Notes: generated by a model from the letters alone, not told the origin. A stretch of DNA of 64,000 nucleotides from Mesostigma viride (GCA_009746045.1 RPFO01000059.1:1344371-1408370), one strand, 5' to 3'; counted from the first letter of the stretch, positions 1 through 16,931 are shown. Numbers and translations are program-made.

Positions 1-163
1 TGTGTGTTACTTAGGTGTGTTCTGTGTGTGTTGCGTGTGTGTGATTGTGTGTCTTGGGTGTGTGTTGGGTGTCTTGTGTGTTGGTGTCTTGTTTTTAGGT
101 TGTGGTGTGTGTCTTGGGTGCAAACATAGCGTGTGTGTGTTGGGTGTGTTGTTCGTGTGTGTA
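1..163. repeat. GT-rich low-complexity DNA at the left edge
   Basis: Irregular TGTGTG, TTGGGTG and GTGTCTTG words fill the plus strand, with no fixed period. It mirrors the CA-rich tract that closes the array at 20.3-20.48 kb, but on the opposite strand, so the 20-kb minisatellite is bracketed by GT-rich and CA-rich DNA. The window begins inside this tract. About 120 bp of AT-rich unique sequence separates it from the first 40-bp unit. Confidence 0.8.
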
Positions 164-718
164 TGAAAATATAGAAAATTGTTATGTTTGACGATAGTCA
201 TAGTGTACTACTAAAAAACTTGTACATACATATGCTGGAATGATTTTCTTTTACTATTCCATTCACTATTGCTTATTTCTTCAAACATGTACATGCACGC
301 AAGGGGCGGCTGCACACACACGTACACACACCGAGCACGCAAGGAGCGACTGCACTCACATGTACACACACCATGCACGCAAGGGCCGGATGCACACACA
401 CGTACACACACCATGCACGAAAGGGCCGGCATGCACACACACGTACATCCACCGCGCACGCAAGGGGCAAGTGCACACACACGTACATCCACCGCGCACG
501 CAAGGAGCGACTGCACTCACATGTACACACACCATGCACGCAAGGGGCGGTTGCACACACACGTACATACACCATGCACGCAAGGGGCCGGCTGCACTCA
601 CATGTACATACACCATGCACGCAAGGGGCGGCTGCACACACATGTACATACACCATGCACGCAAGGGGCCGGCTGCACTCACATGTACATACACCATGCA
701 CGCAAGGGGCGGCTGCAC

Positions 719-3700
719 ACACGTGTAAATACACCGCGCATGCAAGGGGCGGCTGCACACACACGTACACACACCATGCACGCAAGGGGCAACTGCACAC
801 ACACGTACACACACCATGCACGCAAGGAGCGACTGCACACACACGTACATACACCGCGCACGCAAGGGGCGGCTGCACACACACGTACACACACCATGCA
901 CGCAAGGAGCGACTGCACTCACATGTACATACACCATGCACGCAAGGGGCGGCTGCACACACGTGTAAATACACCGCGCATGCAAGGGGCGGCTGCACAC
1001 ACACGTACACACACCATGCACGCAAGGGGCAACTGCACACACACGTACACACACCATGCACGCAAGGAGCGACTGCACACACACGTACATACACCGCGCA
1101 CGCAAGGGGCGGCTGCACACACACGTACACACACCATGCACGCAAGGAGCGACTGCACTCACATGCACATACACCGCGCACGCAAGGGGCGGCTGCACTC
1201 ACATGTACATACACCATGCACGCAAGGGGCGGCTGCACACACGTGTAAATACACCGCGCATGCAAGGGGCGGCTGCACACACACGTACACACACCATGCA
1301 CGCAAGGGCCGGCATGCACACACACGTACACACACCATGCACGCAAGGGGCGAGTGCACGCACACTTACACATACACCGCGCACGCAAGGGGCGGCTGCA
1401 CACACACGTACACACACCATGCACGCAAGGGGCAACTGCACACACACGTACACACACCATGCACGCTTGGGGCGACGGCACTCACATGTACATACACCAC
1501 GCACGCAAGGGACGCCTGCACACACACGTACATCCACCGCGCACGCAAGGGGCGAGTGCACACACACGTACATCCACCGCGCACGCAAGGGGCGAGTGCA
1601 CACACACGTAATCCACCGCGCACGCAAGGGGCGAGTGCACACACACGTACATCCACCGCGCACGCAAGGGGCAACTGCACACACACGTACACACACCGCG
1701 CACGCAAGGGGCGGCATGCACACACACGTACACACACCATGCACGCAAGGAGCGACTGCACACACACGTACATACACCGCGCACGCAAGGGGCAAGTGCA
1801 CACACACGTAGATCCACCGCGCACGCAAGGAGCGACTGCACTCACATGTACACACACCATGCACGCAAGGGGCGAGTGCACGCACACTTACACATACACC
1901 GCGCATGCAAGGGGCGGCTGCACACACACGTACATCCACCGCGCACGCAAGGAGCGACTGCACGCACACGTACATCCACCATGCACGCAAGGAGCGGCTG
2001 CACTCACATGTACATACACCGCGCATGCAAGGGCGGTTGCACACACACGTACACACACCATGCACGCAAGGGGCGAGTGCACGCACACTTACACACACAC
2101 CGCGCACGCAAGGGACGCCTGCACACACACGTACATCCACCATGCACGCAAGGAGCGACTGCACACACACGTACATCCACCATGCACGCAAGGGGCGGCT
2201 GCACACACACGTACACACACCATGCACGCAAGGGCCGGCATGCACACACACGTACATCCACCGCGCACGCAAGGGGCAACTGCACACACATGTACACACA
2301 CCGCGCACGCTTGGGGCGGCTGCACTCACATGTACACACACCGCGCACGCAAGGGCCGGCTGCACACACACTTACACTCACCATGCACGCATGGGGCGGC
2401 TGCACACACACGTACACACACCGCGCACGCAAGGGACGGCTGCACACACACGTACATACACCGCGCACGCAAGGGGCGGCTGCACACACACCTACATACA
2501 CCATGCACGCAAGGGGCGGCTACACACACATGTACATCCACCGCGCACGCAAGGGGCGAGTGCACACACACGTACACACACCGCGCACGCAAGGGGCGGC
2601 TGCACCCACATGTACACACACCATGCACGCAAGGACAAGGATGAACACACATCTACACACACCATGCACGCAAGGGCCGGCTGCACACACACTTACACAC
2701 ACAATGCACGCTTGGGGCAACGGCACACACACGTACATACACTGCGCACGCAAGGGGCAACTGCACACACACGTACACCACCATGCACGGAAGGGACGGC
2801 TGCACTCACATGTACATCCACAGCGCAACCACGGGGCGGCTGCACACACACTTACATACACCATGCACGCAAGGGGCGGCTGCACACACATGTACATCCA
2901 CCGCGCACGCAAGGGGCGAGTGCACACACACGTACACACACCGCGCACGCAAGGGGCGGCTGCACACACACGTACACACACCATGCACGCAATTGCTGGC
3001 ATGCAAACACCCACTGCCCGCACATGTACATCCACCGCGCACGCAAGGGGCGCCTGCACCCACATGTACATACACCATGCACGCAAGGACAAGGATGACA
3101 CACATGTACACACACCATGCACGCAAGGGCCGGCTGCACACACACGTACATACACCATGCACGCAAGGGCCGGCATGCACACACACGTACATACACTGCG
3201 CACGCAAGGGGCAACTGCACACACGTGTAAATACACCGCGCATGCAAGGGGCGGCTGCACACACACGTACACACACCATGCACGCAAGGGGCAACTGCAC
3301 ACACACGTACACACACCATGCACGCAAGGAGCGACTGCACACACACGTACATACACCGCGCACGCAAGGGGCGGCTGCACACACACGTACACACACCATG
3401 CACGCAAGGAGCGACTGCACTCACATGTACATACACCATGCACGCAAGGGCGGCTGCACACACGTGTAAATACACCGCGCATGCAAGGGGCGGCTGCACA
3501 CACACGTACACACACCATGCACGCAAGGGGCAACTGCACACACACGTACACACACCATGCACGCAAGGAGCGACTGCACACACACGTACATACACCGCGC
3601 ACGCAAGGGGCGGCTGCACACACACGTACACACACCATGCACGCAAGGAGCGACTGCACTCACATGCACATACACCGCGCACGCAAGGGCGAGTGCACTC

Positions 3701-5965
3701 ACATGTACATACACCATGCACGCAAGGGGCGGCTGCACACACGTGTAAATACACCGCGCATGCAAGGGGCGGCTGCACACACACGTACACACACCATGCA
3801 CGCAAGGGCCGGCATGCACACACACGTACACACACCATGCACGCAAGGGGCGAGTGCACGCACACTTACACATACACCGCGCACGCAAGGGGCGGCTGCA
3901 CACACACGTACACACACCATGCACGCAAGGGGCAACTGCACACACACGTACACACACCATGCACGCTGGGGCGACGGCACTCACATGTACATACACCACG
4001 CACGCAAGGGACGCCTGCACACACACGTACATCCACCGCGCACGCAAGGGGCGAGTGCACACACACGTACATCCACCGCGCACGCAAGGGGCGAGTGCAC
4101 ACACACGTACATCCACCGCGCACGCAAGGGGCGAGTGCACACACACGTACATCCACCGCGCACGCAAGGGGCAACTGCACACACACGTACACACACCGCG
4201 CACGCAAGGGGCGGCATGCACACACACGTACACACACCATGCACGCAAGCAGCGACTGCACACACACGTACATACACCGCGCATGCAAGGGGCGGCTGCA
4301 CACACACGTACACACACCATGCACGCAAGGGCCGGCATGCACACACACGTACATACACCGCGCACGCAAGGGGCGGCTGCACACACACGTACATACACCG
4401 CGCACGCAAGGGGCGGCTGCACACACACGTACACACACCATGCACGCAAGGGGCAACTGCACACACACGTACATCCACCGCGCACGCAAGGGGCAAGTGC
4501 ACACACACGTAGATCCACCGCGCACGCAAGGAGCGACTGCACTCACATGTACACACACCATGCACGCAAGGGGCGAGTGCACGCACACTTACACATACAC
4601 CGCGCATGCAAGGGGCGGCTGCACACACACGTACATCCACCGCGCACGCAAGGAGCGACTGCACGCACACTTACACACACACCGCGCACGCAAGGGGCGA
4701 CTGCACACACACGTACATCCACCATGCACGCAAGGAGCGGCTGCACTCACATGTACATACACCGCGCATGCAAGGGGCGGTTGCACACACACGTACACAC
4801 ACCATGCACGCAAGGGGCGAGTGCACGCACACTTACACACACACCGCGCACGCAAGGGACGCCTGCACACACACGTACATCCACCATGCACGCAAGGAGC
4901 GACTGCACACACACGTACATCCACCATGCACGCAAGGGGCGGCTGCACACACACGTACACACACCATGCACGCAAGGGCCGGCATGCACACACACGTACA
5001 TCCACCGCGCACGCAAGGGGCAACTGCACACACATGTACACACACCGCGCACGCTTGGGGCGGCTGCACTCACATGTACACACACCGCGCACGCAAGGGC
5101 CGGCTGCACACACACTTACACTCACCATGCACGCATGGGGCGGCTGCACACACACGTACACACACCGCGCACGCAAGGGACGGCTGCACACACACGTACA
5201 TACACCGCGCACGCAAGGGGCGGCTGCACACACACCTACATACACCATGCACGCAAGGGGCGGCTACACACACATGTACATCCACCGCGCACGCAAGGGG
5301 CGAGTGCACACACACGTACACACACCGCGCACGCAAGGGGCGGCTGCACCCACATGTACACACACCATGCACGCAAGGACAAGGATGAACACACATCTAC
5401 ACACACCATGCACGCAAGGGCCGGCTGCACACACACTTACACACACAATGCACGCTTGGGGCAACGGCACACACACGTACATACACTGCGCACGCAAGGG
5501 GCAACTGCACACACACGTACACACACCATGCACGGAAGGGACGGCTGCACTCACATGTACATCCACAGCGCAACCACGGGGCGGCTGCACACACACTTAC
5601 ATACACCATGCACGCAAGGGGCGGCTGCACACACATGTACATCCACCGCGCACGCAAGGGGCGAGTGCACACACACGTACACACACCGCGCACGCAAGGG
5701 GCGGCTGCACACACACGTACACACACCATGCACGCAATTGCTGGCATGCAAACACACCCACTGCCCGCACATGTACATCCACCGCGCACGCAAGGGGCGC
5801 CTGCACCCACATGTACATACACCATGCACGCAAGGACAAGGATGAACACACATCTGCACACACCATGCACGCAAGGGCCGGCTGCACACACACGTACATA
5901 CACCATGCACGCAAGGGGCGGCTGCACACACACGTACATACACTGCGCACGCAAGGGGCAACTGC
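719..5965. repeat. Older tandem duplication of approximately 2.5-2.75 kb within the array
   Basis: Units from about 719-3218 recur in order at about 3219-5965. The rare GTGTAAAT variant at 723, 963 and 1232 reappears at 3222, 3462 and 3742. The block at 2326-2652 is repeated at 5070-5396 (offset 2,744) and again at 11761-12087 as part of the 6.69-kb duplication. The offset drifts from about 2,499 to about 2,748, so 40-bp multiples were gained or lost after this event. Within it, 679-918 and 919-1158 form a 240-bp (six-unit) higher-order repeat. Confidence 0.7.
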
Positions 5966-8900
5966 ACACACACGTACACACCATGCACGGAAGGGACGGC
6001 TGCACTCACATGTACATCCACCGCGCAACCACGGGGCGGCTGCACACACACGTACATACACCGCGCACGCAAGGGGCGGCTGCACACACACGTACATACA
6101 CCGCGCACGCAAGGGGCGGCTGCACACACACGTACACACACCTTGCACGCAATTGCCGGCATGCACACACACGTACATCCACCGCGCACGCAAGGGGCAA
6201 CTGCCCACACATGTACACACACCGCGCACGCAAGGGCCGGCTGCACACACACGTACATACACCGCGCACGCAAGGGGCAACTGCACACACACGTACACAC
6301 ACATGCACGCAAGGGCCGGCTGCACTCACATGTACACACACCATGCACGCAAGGGCCGGCTGCACACACACTTACACACACAATGCACGCTTGGGGCAAC
6401 GGCACTCACATGTACATACACCATGCACGCAAGGGGCGGCTGCACACACACGTACACACACCATGCACGCAAGGAGCGACTTCACGCACAGGTACACACA
6501 CCATGCACGCAAGGTTCGGCTGCACACACATGTACATCCACCGCGCACGCAAGGGGCGAGTGCAAACACATGTACATACACCGCGCACGCAAGGGGCAAC
6601 TGCCCACACATGTACATCCACCGCGCACGCAAGGGGCGGCTGCACACACGTGTACATCCACCGCGCACGCAAGGGGCGGCTGCACACACACGTACACACA
6701 CCATGCACGCAAGGGCCGGCATGCACACACAGTACACACACCGCGCACGCAAGGGGCGGCTGCACACACACGTACATACACTGCGCACGCAAGGGGCTGC
6801 TGCACACACACTTACACTCACCATGCACGCAAGGTCCGGCTGCACACACACGTACACACACCATGCACGCAAGGGCCGGCATGCACACACACGTACACAC
6901 ACCATGCACGCAAGGGGCAACTGCACACACATGTACACACACCACGCACGCAAGGGGCGGCTGCACACACACGTACACACACCATGCACGCAAGGGCCGG
7001 CTGCACACACACGTACATACACCGCGCACGCAAGGGCGGCTGCACACACACGTACATACACCATGCACGCAAGGGGCGGCTGCACACACATGTACATCCA
7101 CCGCGCACGCAAGGGGCGAGTGCACACACACGTACACACACCGCGCACGCAAGGGGCGGCTGCACACACACGTACACACCATGCACGGAAGGGACGGCTG
7201 CACTCACATGTACATCCACCGCGCAACCACGGGGCGGCTGCACACACACGTACATCCACCGCGCACGCAAGGGGCGGCTGCACACACATGTACACACACC
7301 ATGCACGCAAGGACAAGGATGCACACACATGTACACACACCCTGCACGCAAGGGGCGGCTGCACACACACGTACACACACCGCGCACGCAAGGGGCGGCT
7401 GCACCCACATGTACATACACCATGCACGCAAGGACAAGGATGCACACACATGTACACACACCATGCACGCAAGGGGCGGCTGCACACACACGTACATACA
7501 CAATGCACGGTTGGGGCGACGGCACTCACATGTACATACACCATGCACGCAAGGACAAGGATGCAACCGCATGTACATACACCGAGCACGCAAGGGGCGG
7601 CTGCACACACATGTACATACACCATGCACGCAAGGGGCGGCTGCACACACATGTACATCCACCGCGCACGCAAGGGGCGAGTGCACACACACGTACACAC
7701 ACCGCGCACGCAAGGGGCGGCTGCACACACACGTACACACACCATGCACGCAATTGCCGGCATGCACACACACGTACATCCACCGCGCACGCAAGGGGCA
7801 ACTGCACACACATGTACACACACCGCGCACGCTTGGGGCGGCTGCACTCACATGTACATACACCGCGCACGCAAGGGGCGGCTGCACACACACGTACACA
7901 CACCATGCACGCAATTGCTGGCATGCACACACACCCACTGCCCGCACATGTACATCCACCGCGCACGCAAGGGGCGCCTGCACCCACATGTACATACACC
8001 ATGCACGCAAGGACAAGGATGAACACACACGTACATACACCATGCACGCAAGGGCCGGCATGCACACACACGTACATACACTGCGCAAACAAGGGGCAAC
8101 TGCACACACACGTACACACCATGCACGGAAGGGACGGCTGCACTTACATGTACATCCACCGCGCAACCACGGGGCGGCTGCACACACACGTACATACACC
8201 GCGCACGCAAGGGGCGGCTGCACACACACGTACATACACCGCGCACGCAAGGGGCGGCTGCACACACACGTACACACACCTTGCACGCAATTGCCGGCAT
8301 GCACACACACGTACATCCACCGCGCACGCAAGGGGCAACTGCCCACACATGTACACACACCGCGCACGCAAGGGCCGGCTGCACACACACGTACATACAC
8401 CGCGCACGCAAGGGGCAACTGCACACACACGTACACACACCATGCACGCAAGGGCCGGCTGCACTCACATGTACACACACCATGCACGCAAGGGCCGGCT
8501 GCACACACACTTACACACACAATGCACGCTTGGGGCAACGGCACTCACATGTACATACACCATGCACGCAAGGGGCGGCTGCACACACATGTACACACAC
8601 CATGCACGCAAGGAGCGACTTCACGCACAGGTACACACACCATGCACGCAAGGTTCGGCTGCACACACATGTACATCCACCGCGCACGCAAGGGGCGAGT
8701 GCAAACACATGTACATACACCGCGCACGCAAGGGCCGGCTGCACTCAATTGTACATACACCGCCCATGCAAGGGGCGGCTGCACACACACGTACACACAC
8801 CGCGCACGCAAGGGACGGCTGCACACACACGTACATACACCGCGCACGCAAGGGGCGGCTGCACACACACGTACATACACCATGCACGCAAGGGGCGGCT

Positions 8901-11900
8901 GCACACACACTTACACTCACCATGCACGCAAGGGGCGGCTGCACACACACGTACACACACCGCGCACGCAAGGGACGGCTGCACACACACGTACATACAC
9001 CGCGCACGCAAGGGGCGGCTGCACTTACATGTACACACACCACGCACGCAAGGGGCGGCTGCACACACACGTACATACACCGCCCACGCAAGGACCGGCT
9101 CCACTCACATGTACATCCACCGCGCAACCACGGGGCGGCTGCACACACACGTACATACACCGCGCACGCAAGGGGCGGCTGCACACACACGTACATACAC
9201 CGCGCACGCAAGGGGCGGCTGCACTCACATGTACGTACACCGCGCACGCAAGGGGCAACTGCCCGCACATGTACATCCACCGCGCACGCAAGGGGCGCCT
9301 GCACCCACATGTACCTACACCATGCACACAAGGACAAGGATGAACACACATGTACATACACCGCGCACGCAAGGGGCGGCTGCACACACACGTACACACA
9401 CCATGCACGCAAGGGCCGGCATGCACACACACGTACATCCACCGCGCACGCAAGGGGCAACTGCACACACATGTACACACACCGCGCACGCTTGGGGCGG
9501 CTGCACTCACATGTACACACACCGCGCACGCAAGGGCCGGCTGCAGACACACTTACACTCACCATGCACGCATGGGGCGGCTGCACACACACGTACACAC
9601 ACCGCGCACGCAAGGGACGGCTGCACACACACGTACATACACCGCGCACGCAAGGGGCGGCTGCACACACACGTACATACACCATGCACGCAAGGGGCGG
9701 CTGCACACACATGTACATCCACCGCGCACGCAAGGGGCAAGTGCACACACACGTACACACACCGCGCACGCAAGGGGCGGCTGCACACACACGTACACAC
9801 ACCATGCACGCAATTGCCGGCATGCACACACGTACATCCACCGCGCACGCAAGGGGCAACTGCACACACATGTACACACACCGCGCACGCTTGGGGCGGC
9901 TGCACTCACATGTACATACACTGCGCACGCAAGGGGCTGCTGCACACACACTTACACTCACCGTGCACGCATGGGGCGGCTGCACACACACGTACACACA
10001 CCGCGCACGCAAGGGGCGGCTGCACACACACGTACATATTACACCGCGCACACAAGGGGCGGCTGCACTCACATGTACATCCACCGCGCAACCACGGGGC
10101 GGCTGCACACTCACGTACATACACCGCGCACGCAAGGGGCTGCTGCACACACACTTACACACACAATGCACGCTTGGGGCGACGGCACTCACATGTACAT
10201 ACACCGCGCATGCAAGGGGTGGCTGCACACACACGTACACACACCATGCACGCAAGGAGCGACTGCACACACACGTACATACACCGCGCACGCAAGGGGC
10301 GGCTGCACACACACGTACACACACCATGCACGCAAGGAGCGACTGCACTCACATGCACATACACCGCGCACGCAAGGGGCGAGTGCACTCACATGTACAT
10401 ACACCATGCACGCAAGGGGCGGCTGCACACACGTGTAAATACACCGCGCATGCAAGGGGCGGCTGCACACACACGTACACACACCATGCACGCAAGGGCC
10501 GGCATGCACACACACGTACACACACCATGCACGCAAGGGGCGAGTGCACGCACACTTACACATACACCGCGCACGCAAGGGGCGGCTGCACACACACGTA
10601 CACACACCATGCACGCAAGGGGCAACTGCACACACACGTACACACACCATGCACGCTTGGGGCGACGGCACTCACATGTACATACACCACGCACGCAAGG
10701 GACGCCTGCACACACACGTACATCCACCGCGCACGCAAGGGGCGAGTGCACACACACGTACATCCACCGCGCACGCAAGGGGCGAGTGCACACACACGTA
10801 CATCCACCGCGCACGCAAGGGGCGAGTGCACACACACGTACATCCACCGCGCACGCAAGGGGCAACTGCACACACACGTACACACACCGCGCACGCAAGG
10901 GGCGGCATGCACACACACGTACACACACCATGCACGCAAGCAGCGACTGCACACACACGTACATACACCGCGCATGCAAGGGGCGGCTGCACACACACGT
11001 ACACACACCATGCACGCAAGGGCCGGCATGCACACACACGTACATACACCGCGCACGCAAGGGGCGGCTGCACACACACGTACATACACCGCGCACGCAA
11101 GGGGCGGCTGCACACACACGTACACACACCATGCACGCAAGGGGCAACTGCACACACACGTACATCCACCGCGCACGCAAGGGGCAAGTGCACACACACG
11201 TAGATCCACCGCGCACGCAAGGAGCGACTGCACTCACATGTACACACACCATGCACGCAAGGGGCGAGTGCACGCACACTTACACATACACCGCGCATGC
11301 AAGGGGCGGCTGCACACACACGTACATCCACCGCGCACGCAAGGAGCGACTGCACGCACACTTACACACACACCGCGCACGCAAGGGGCGACTGCACACA
11401 CACGTACATCCACCATGCACGCAAGGAGCGGCTGCACTCACATGTACATACACCGCGCATGCAAGGGGCGGTTGCACACACACGTACACACACCATGCAC
11501 GCAAGGGGCGAGTGCACGCACACTTACACACACACCGCGCACGCAAGGGACGCCTGCACACACACGTACATCCACCATGCACGCAAGGAGCGACTGCACA
11601 CACACGTACATCCACCATGCACGCAAGGGGCGGCTGCACACACACGTACACACACCATGCACGCAAGGGCCGGCATGCACACACACGTACATCCACCGCG
11701 CACGCAAGGGGCAACTGCACACACATGTACACACACCGCGCACGCTTGGGGCGGCTGCACTCACATGTACACACACCGCGCACGCAAGGGCCGGCTGCAC
11801 ACACACTTACACTCACCATGCACGCATGGGGCGGCTGCACACACACGTACACACACCGCGCACGCAAGGGACGGCTGCACACACACGTACATACACCGCG

Positions 11901-14900
11901 CACGCAAGGGGCGGCTGCACACACACCTACATACACCATGCACGCAAGGGGCGGCTACACACACATGTACATCCACCGCGCACGCAAGGGGCGAGTGCAC
12001 ACACACGTACACACACCGCGCACGCAAGGGGCGGCTGCACCCACATGTACACACACCATGCACGCAAGGACAAGGATGAACACACATCTACACACACCAT
12101 GCACGCAAGGGCCGGCTGCACACACACTTACACACACAATGCACGCTTGGGGCAACGGCACACACACGTACATACACTGCGCACGCAAGGGGCAACTGCA
12201 CACACACGTACACACACCATGCACGGAAGGGACGGCTGCACTCACATGTACATCCACAGCGCAACCACGGGGCGGCTGCACACACACTTACATACACCAT
12301 GCACGCAAGGGGCGGCTGCACACACATGTACATCCACCGCGCACGCAAGGGGCGAGTGCACACACACGTACACACACCGCGCACGCAAGGGGCGGCTGCA
12401 CACACACGTACACACACCATGCACGCAATTGCTGGCATGCAAACACACCCACTGCCCGCACATGTACATCCACCGCGCACGCAAGGGGCGCCTGCACCCA
12501 CATGTACATACACCATGCACGCAAGGACAAGGATGAACACACATCTACACACACCATGCACGCAAGGGCCGGCTGCACACACACGTACATACACCATGCA
12601 CGCAAGGGCCGGCATGCACACACACGTACATACACTGCGCACGCAAGGGGCAACTGCACACACACGTACACACCATGCACGGAAGGGACGGCTGCACTCA
12701 CATGTACATCCACCGCGCAACCACGGGGCGGCTGCACACACACGTACATACACCGCGCACGCAAGGGGCGGCTGCACACACACGTACATACACCGCGCAC
12801 GCAAGGGGCGGCTGCACACACACGTACACACACCTTGCACGCAATTGCCGGCATGCACACACACGTACATCCACCGCGCACGCAAGGGGCAACTGCCCAC
12901 ACATGTACACACACCGCGCACGCAAGGGCCGGCTGCACACACACGTACATACACCGCGCACGCAAGGGGCAACTGCACACACACGTACACACACCATGCA
13001 CGCAAGGGCCGGCTGCACTCACATGTACACACACCATGCACGCAAGGGCCGGCTGCACACACACTTACACACACAATGCACGCTTGGGGCAACGGCACTC
13101 ACATGTACATACACCATGCACGCAAGGGGCGGCTGCACACACACGTACACACACCATGCACGCAAGGAGCGACTTCACGCACAGGTACACACACCATGCA
13201 CGCAAGGTTCGGCTGCACACACATGTACATCCACCGCGCACGCAAGGGGCGAGTGCAAACACATGTACATACACCGCGCACGCAAGGGGCAACTGCCCAC
13301 ACATGTACATCCACCGCGCACGCAAGGGGCGGCTGCACACACGTGTACATCCACCGCGCACGCAAGGGGCGGCTGCACACACACGTACACACACCATGCA
13401 CGCAAGGGCCGGCATGCACACACAGTACACACACCGCGCACGCAAGGGGCGGCTGCACACACACGTACATACACTGCGCACGCAAGGGGCTGCTGCACAC
13501 ACACTTACACTCACCATGCACGCAAGGTCCGGCTGCACACACACGTACACACACCATGCACGCAAGGGCCGGCATGCACACACACGTACACACACCATGC
13601 ACGCAAGGGGCAACTGCACACACATGTACACACACCACGCACGCAAGGGGCGGCTGCACACACACGTACACACACCATGCACGCAAGGGCCGGCTGCACA
13701 CACACGTACATACACCGCGCACGCAAGGGGCGGCTGCACACACACGTACATATACACCATGCACGCAAGGGGCGGCTGCACACACATGTACATCCACCGC
13801 GCACGCAAGGGGCGAGTGCACACACACGTACACACACCGCGCACGCAAGGGGCGGCTGCACACACACGTACACACCATGCACGGAAGGGACGGCTGCACT
13901 CACATGTACATCCACCGCGCAACCACGGGGCGGCTGCACACACACGTACATCCACCGCGCACGCAAGGGGCGGCTGCACACACATGTACACACACCATGC
14001 ACGCAAGGACAAGGATGCACACACATGTACACACACCCTGCACGCAAGGGGCGGCTGCACACACACGTACACACACCGCGCACGCAAGGGGCGGTGCACA
14101 CATGTACATACACCATGCACGCAAGGACAAGGATGCACACACATGTACACACACCATGCACGCAAGGGGCGGCTGCACACACACGTACATACACAATGCA
14201 CGGTTGGGGCGACGGCACTCACATGTACATACACCATGCACGCAAGGACAAGGATGCACACGCATGTACATACACCGCGCACGCAAGGGGCGGCTGCACA
14301 CACATGTACATACACCATGCACGCAAGGGGCGGCTGCACACACATGTACATCCACCGCGCACGCAAGGGGCGAGTGCACACACACGTACACACACCGCGC
14401 ACGCAAGGGGCGGCTGCACACACACGTACACACACCATGCACGCAATTGCCGGCATGCACACACACGTACATCCACCGCGCACGCAAGGGGCAACTGCAC
14501 ACACATGTACACACACCGCGCACGCTTGGGGCGGCTGCACTCACATGTACATACACTGCGCACGCAAGGGGCGGCTGCACACACACGTACACACACCATG
14601 CACGCAATTGCTGGCATGCACACACACCCACTGCCCGCACATGTACATCCACCGCGCACGCAAGGGGCGCCTGCACCCACATGTACATACACCATGCACG
14701 CAAGGACAAGGATGAACACACACGTACATACACCATGCACGCAAGGGCCGGCATGCACACACACGTACATACACTGCGCAAACAAGGGGCAACTGCACAC
14801 ACACGTACACACCATGCACGGAAGGGACGGCTGCACTTACATGTACATCCACCGCGCAACCACGGGGCGGCTGCACACACACGTACATACACCGCGCACG

Positions 14901-16931
14901 CAAGGGGCGGCTGCACACACACGTACATACACCGCGCACGCAAGGGGCGGCTGCACACACACGTACACACACCTTGCACGCAATTGCCGGCATGCACACA
15001 CACGTACATCCACCGCGCACGCAAGGGGCAACTGCCCACACATGTACACACACCGCGCACGCAAGGGCCGGCTGCACACACACGTACATACACCGCGCAC
15101 GCAAGGGGCAACTGCACACACACGTACACACACCATGCACGCAAGGGCCGGCTGCACTCACATGTACACACACCATGCACGCAAGGGCCGGCTGCACACA
15201 CACTTACACACACAATGCACGCTTGGGGCAACGGCACTCACATGTACATACACCATGCACGCAAGGGGCGGCTGCACACACATGTACACACACCATGCAC
15301 GCAAGGAGCGACTTCACGCACAGGTACACACACCATGCACGCAAGGTTCGGCTGCACACACATGTACATCCACCGCGCACGCAAGGGGCGAGTGCAAACA
15401 CATGTACATACACCGCGCACGCAAGGGCCGGCTGCACTCAATTGTACATACACCGCCCATGCAAGGGGCGGCTGCACACACACGTACACACACCGCGCAC
15501 GCAAGGGACGGCTGCACACACACGTACATACACCGCGCACGCAAGGGGCGGCTGCACACACACGTACATACACCATGCACGCAAGGGGCGGCTGCACACA
15601 CACTTACACTCACCATGCACGCAAGGGGCGGCTGCACACACACGTACACACACCGCGCACGCAAGGGACGGCTGCACACACACGTACATACACCGCGCAC
15701 GCAAGGGGCGGCTGCACTTACATGTACACACACCACGCACGCAAGGGGCGGCTGCACACACACGTACATACACCGCCCACGCAAGGACCGGCTCCACTCA
15801 CATGTACATCCACCGCGCAACCACGGGGCGGCTGCACACACACGTACATACACCGCGCACGCAAGGGGCGGCTGCACACACACGTACATACACCGCGCAC
15901 GCAAGGGGCGGCTGCACTCACATGTACGTACACCGCGCACGCAAGGGGCAACTGCCCGCACATGTACATCCACCGCGCACGCAAGGGGCGCCTGCACCCA
16001 CATGTACCTACACCATGCACACAAGGACAAGGATGAACACACATGTACATACACCGCGCACGCAAGGGGCGGCTGCACACACACGTACACACACCATGCA
16101 CGCAAGGGCCGGCATGCACACACACGTACATCCACCGCGCACGCAAGGGGCAACTGCACACACATGTACACACACCGCGCACGCTTGGGGCGGCTGCACT
16201 CACATGTACACACACCGCGCACGCAAGGGCCGGCTGCAGACACACTTACACTCACCATGCACGCATGGGGCGGCTGCACACACACGTACACACACCGCGC
16301 ACGCAAGGGACGGCTGCACACACACGTACATACACCGCGCACGCAAGGGGCGGCTGCACACACACGTACATACACCATGCACGCAAGGGGCGGCTGCACA
16401 CACATGTACATCCACCGCGCACGCAAGGGGCAAGTGCACACACACGTACACACACCGCGCACGCAAGGGGCGGCTGCACACACACGTACACACACCATGC
16501 ACGCAATTGCCGGCATGCACACACGTACATCCACCGCGCACGCAAGGGGCAACTGCACACACATGTACACACACCGCGCACGCTTGGGGCGGCTGCACTC
16601 ACATGTACATACACTGCGCACGCAAGGGGCTGCTGCACACACACTTACACTCACCGTGCACGCATGGGGCGGCTGCACACACACGTACACACACCGCGCA
16701 CGCAAGGGACGGCTGCACACACACGTACATATTACACCGCGCACACAAGGGGCGGCTGCACTCACATGTACATCCACCGCGCAACCACGGGGCGGCTGCA
16801 CACTCACGTACATACACCGCGCACGCAAGGGGCTGCTGCACACACACTTACACACACAATGCACGCTTGGGGCGACGGCACTCACATGTACATACACCGC
16901 GCATGCAAGGGGTGGCTGCACACACACGTAC
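3540..16931. repeat. Head-to-tail duplication of an approximately 6.69-kb block inside the array
   Basis: About 3540-10230 repeats at about 10231-16931 with an offset of 6,690 to 6,693 bp. Distinctive variant units keep their order in both copies. The two copies differ by scattered single-base changes and indels: GCTGGGG at 3965 against GCTTGGGG in copy 2; GCAACCGC near 7563 against GCACACGC near 14256; a 1-bp gap near 7030 restored in copy 2; GGGGCGG near 10013 against GGGACGG near 16706. Breakpoints fall within the 40-bp unit, as expected for unequal exchange. An assembly duplication is an alternative, but the dispersed differences argue against a simple copy error. Confidence 0.8.

Noticed and set aside
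3318-12536. 3,072-codon ORF (and about 60 other long ORFs) in 0.2-20.5 kb
   Set aside because: Every frame of the 40-bp unit is stop-free. Composition is pure repeat, all plus frames and long minus frames are open, and there is no domain.
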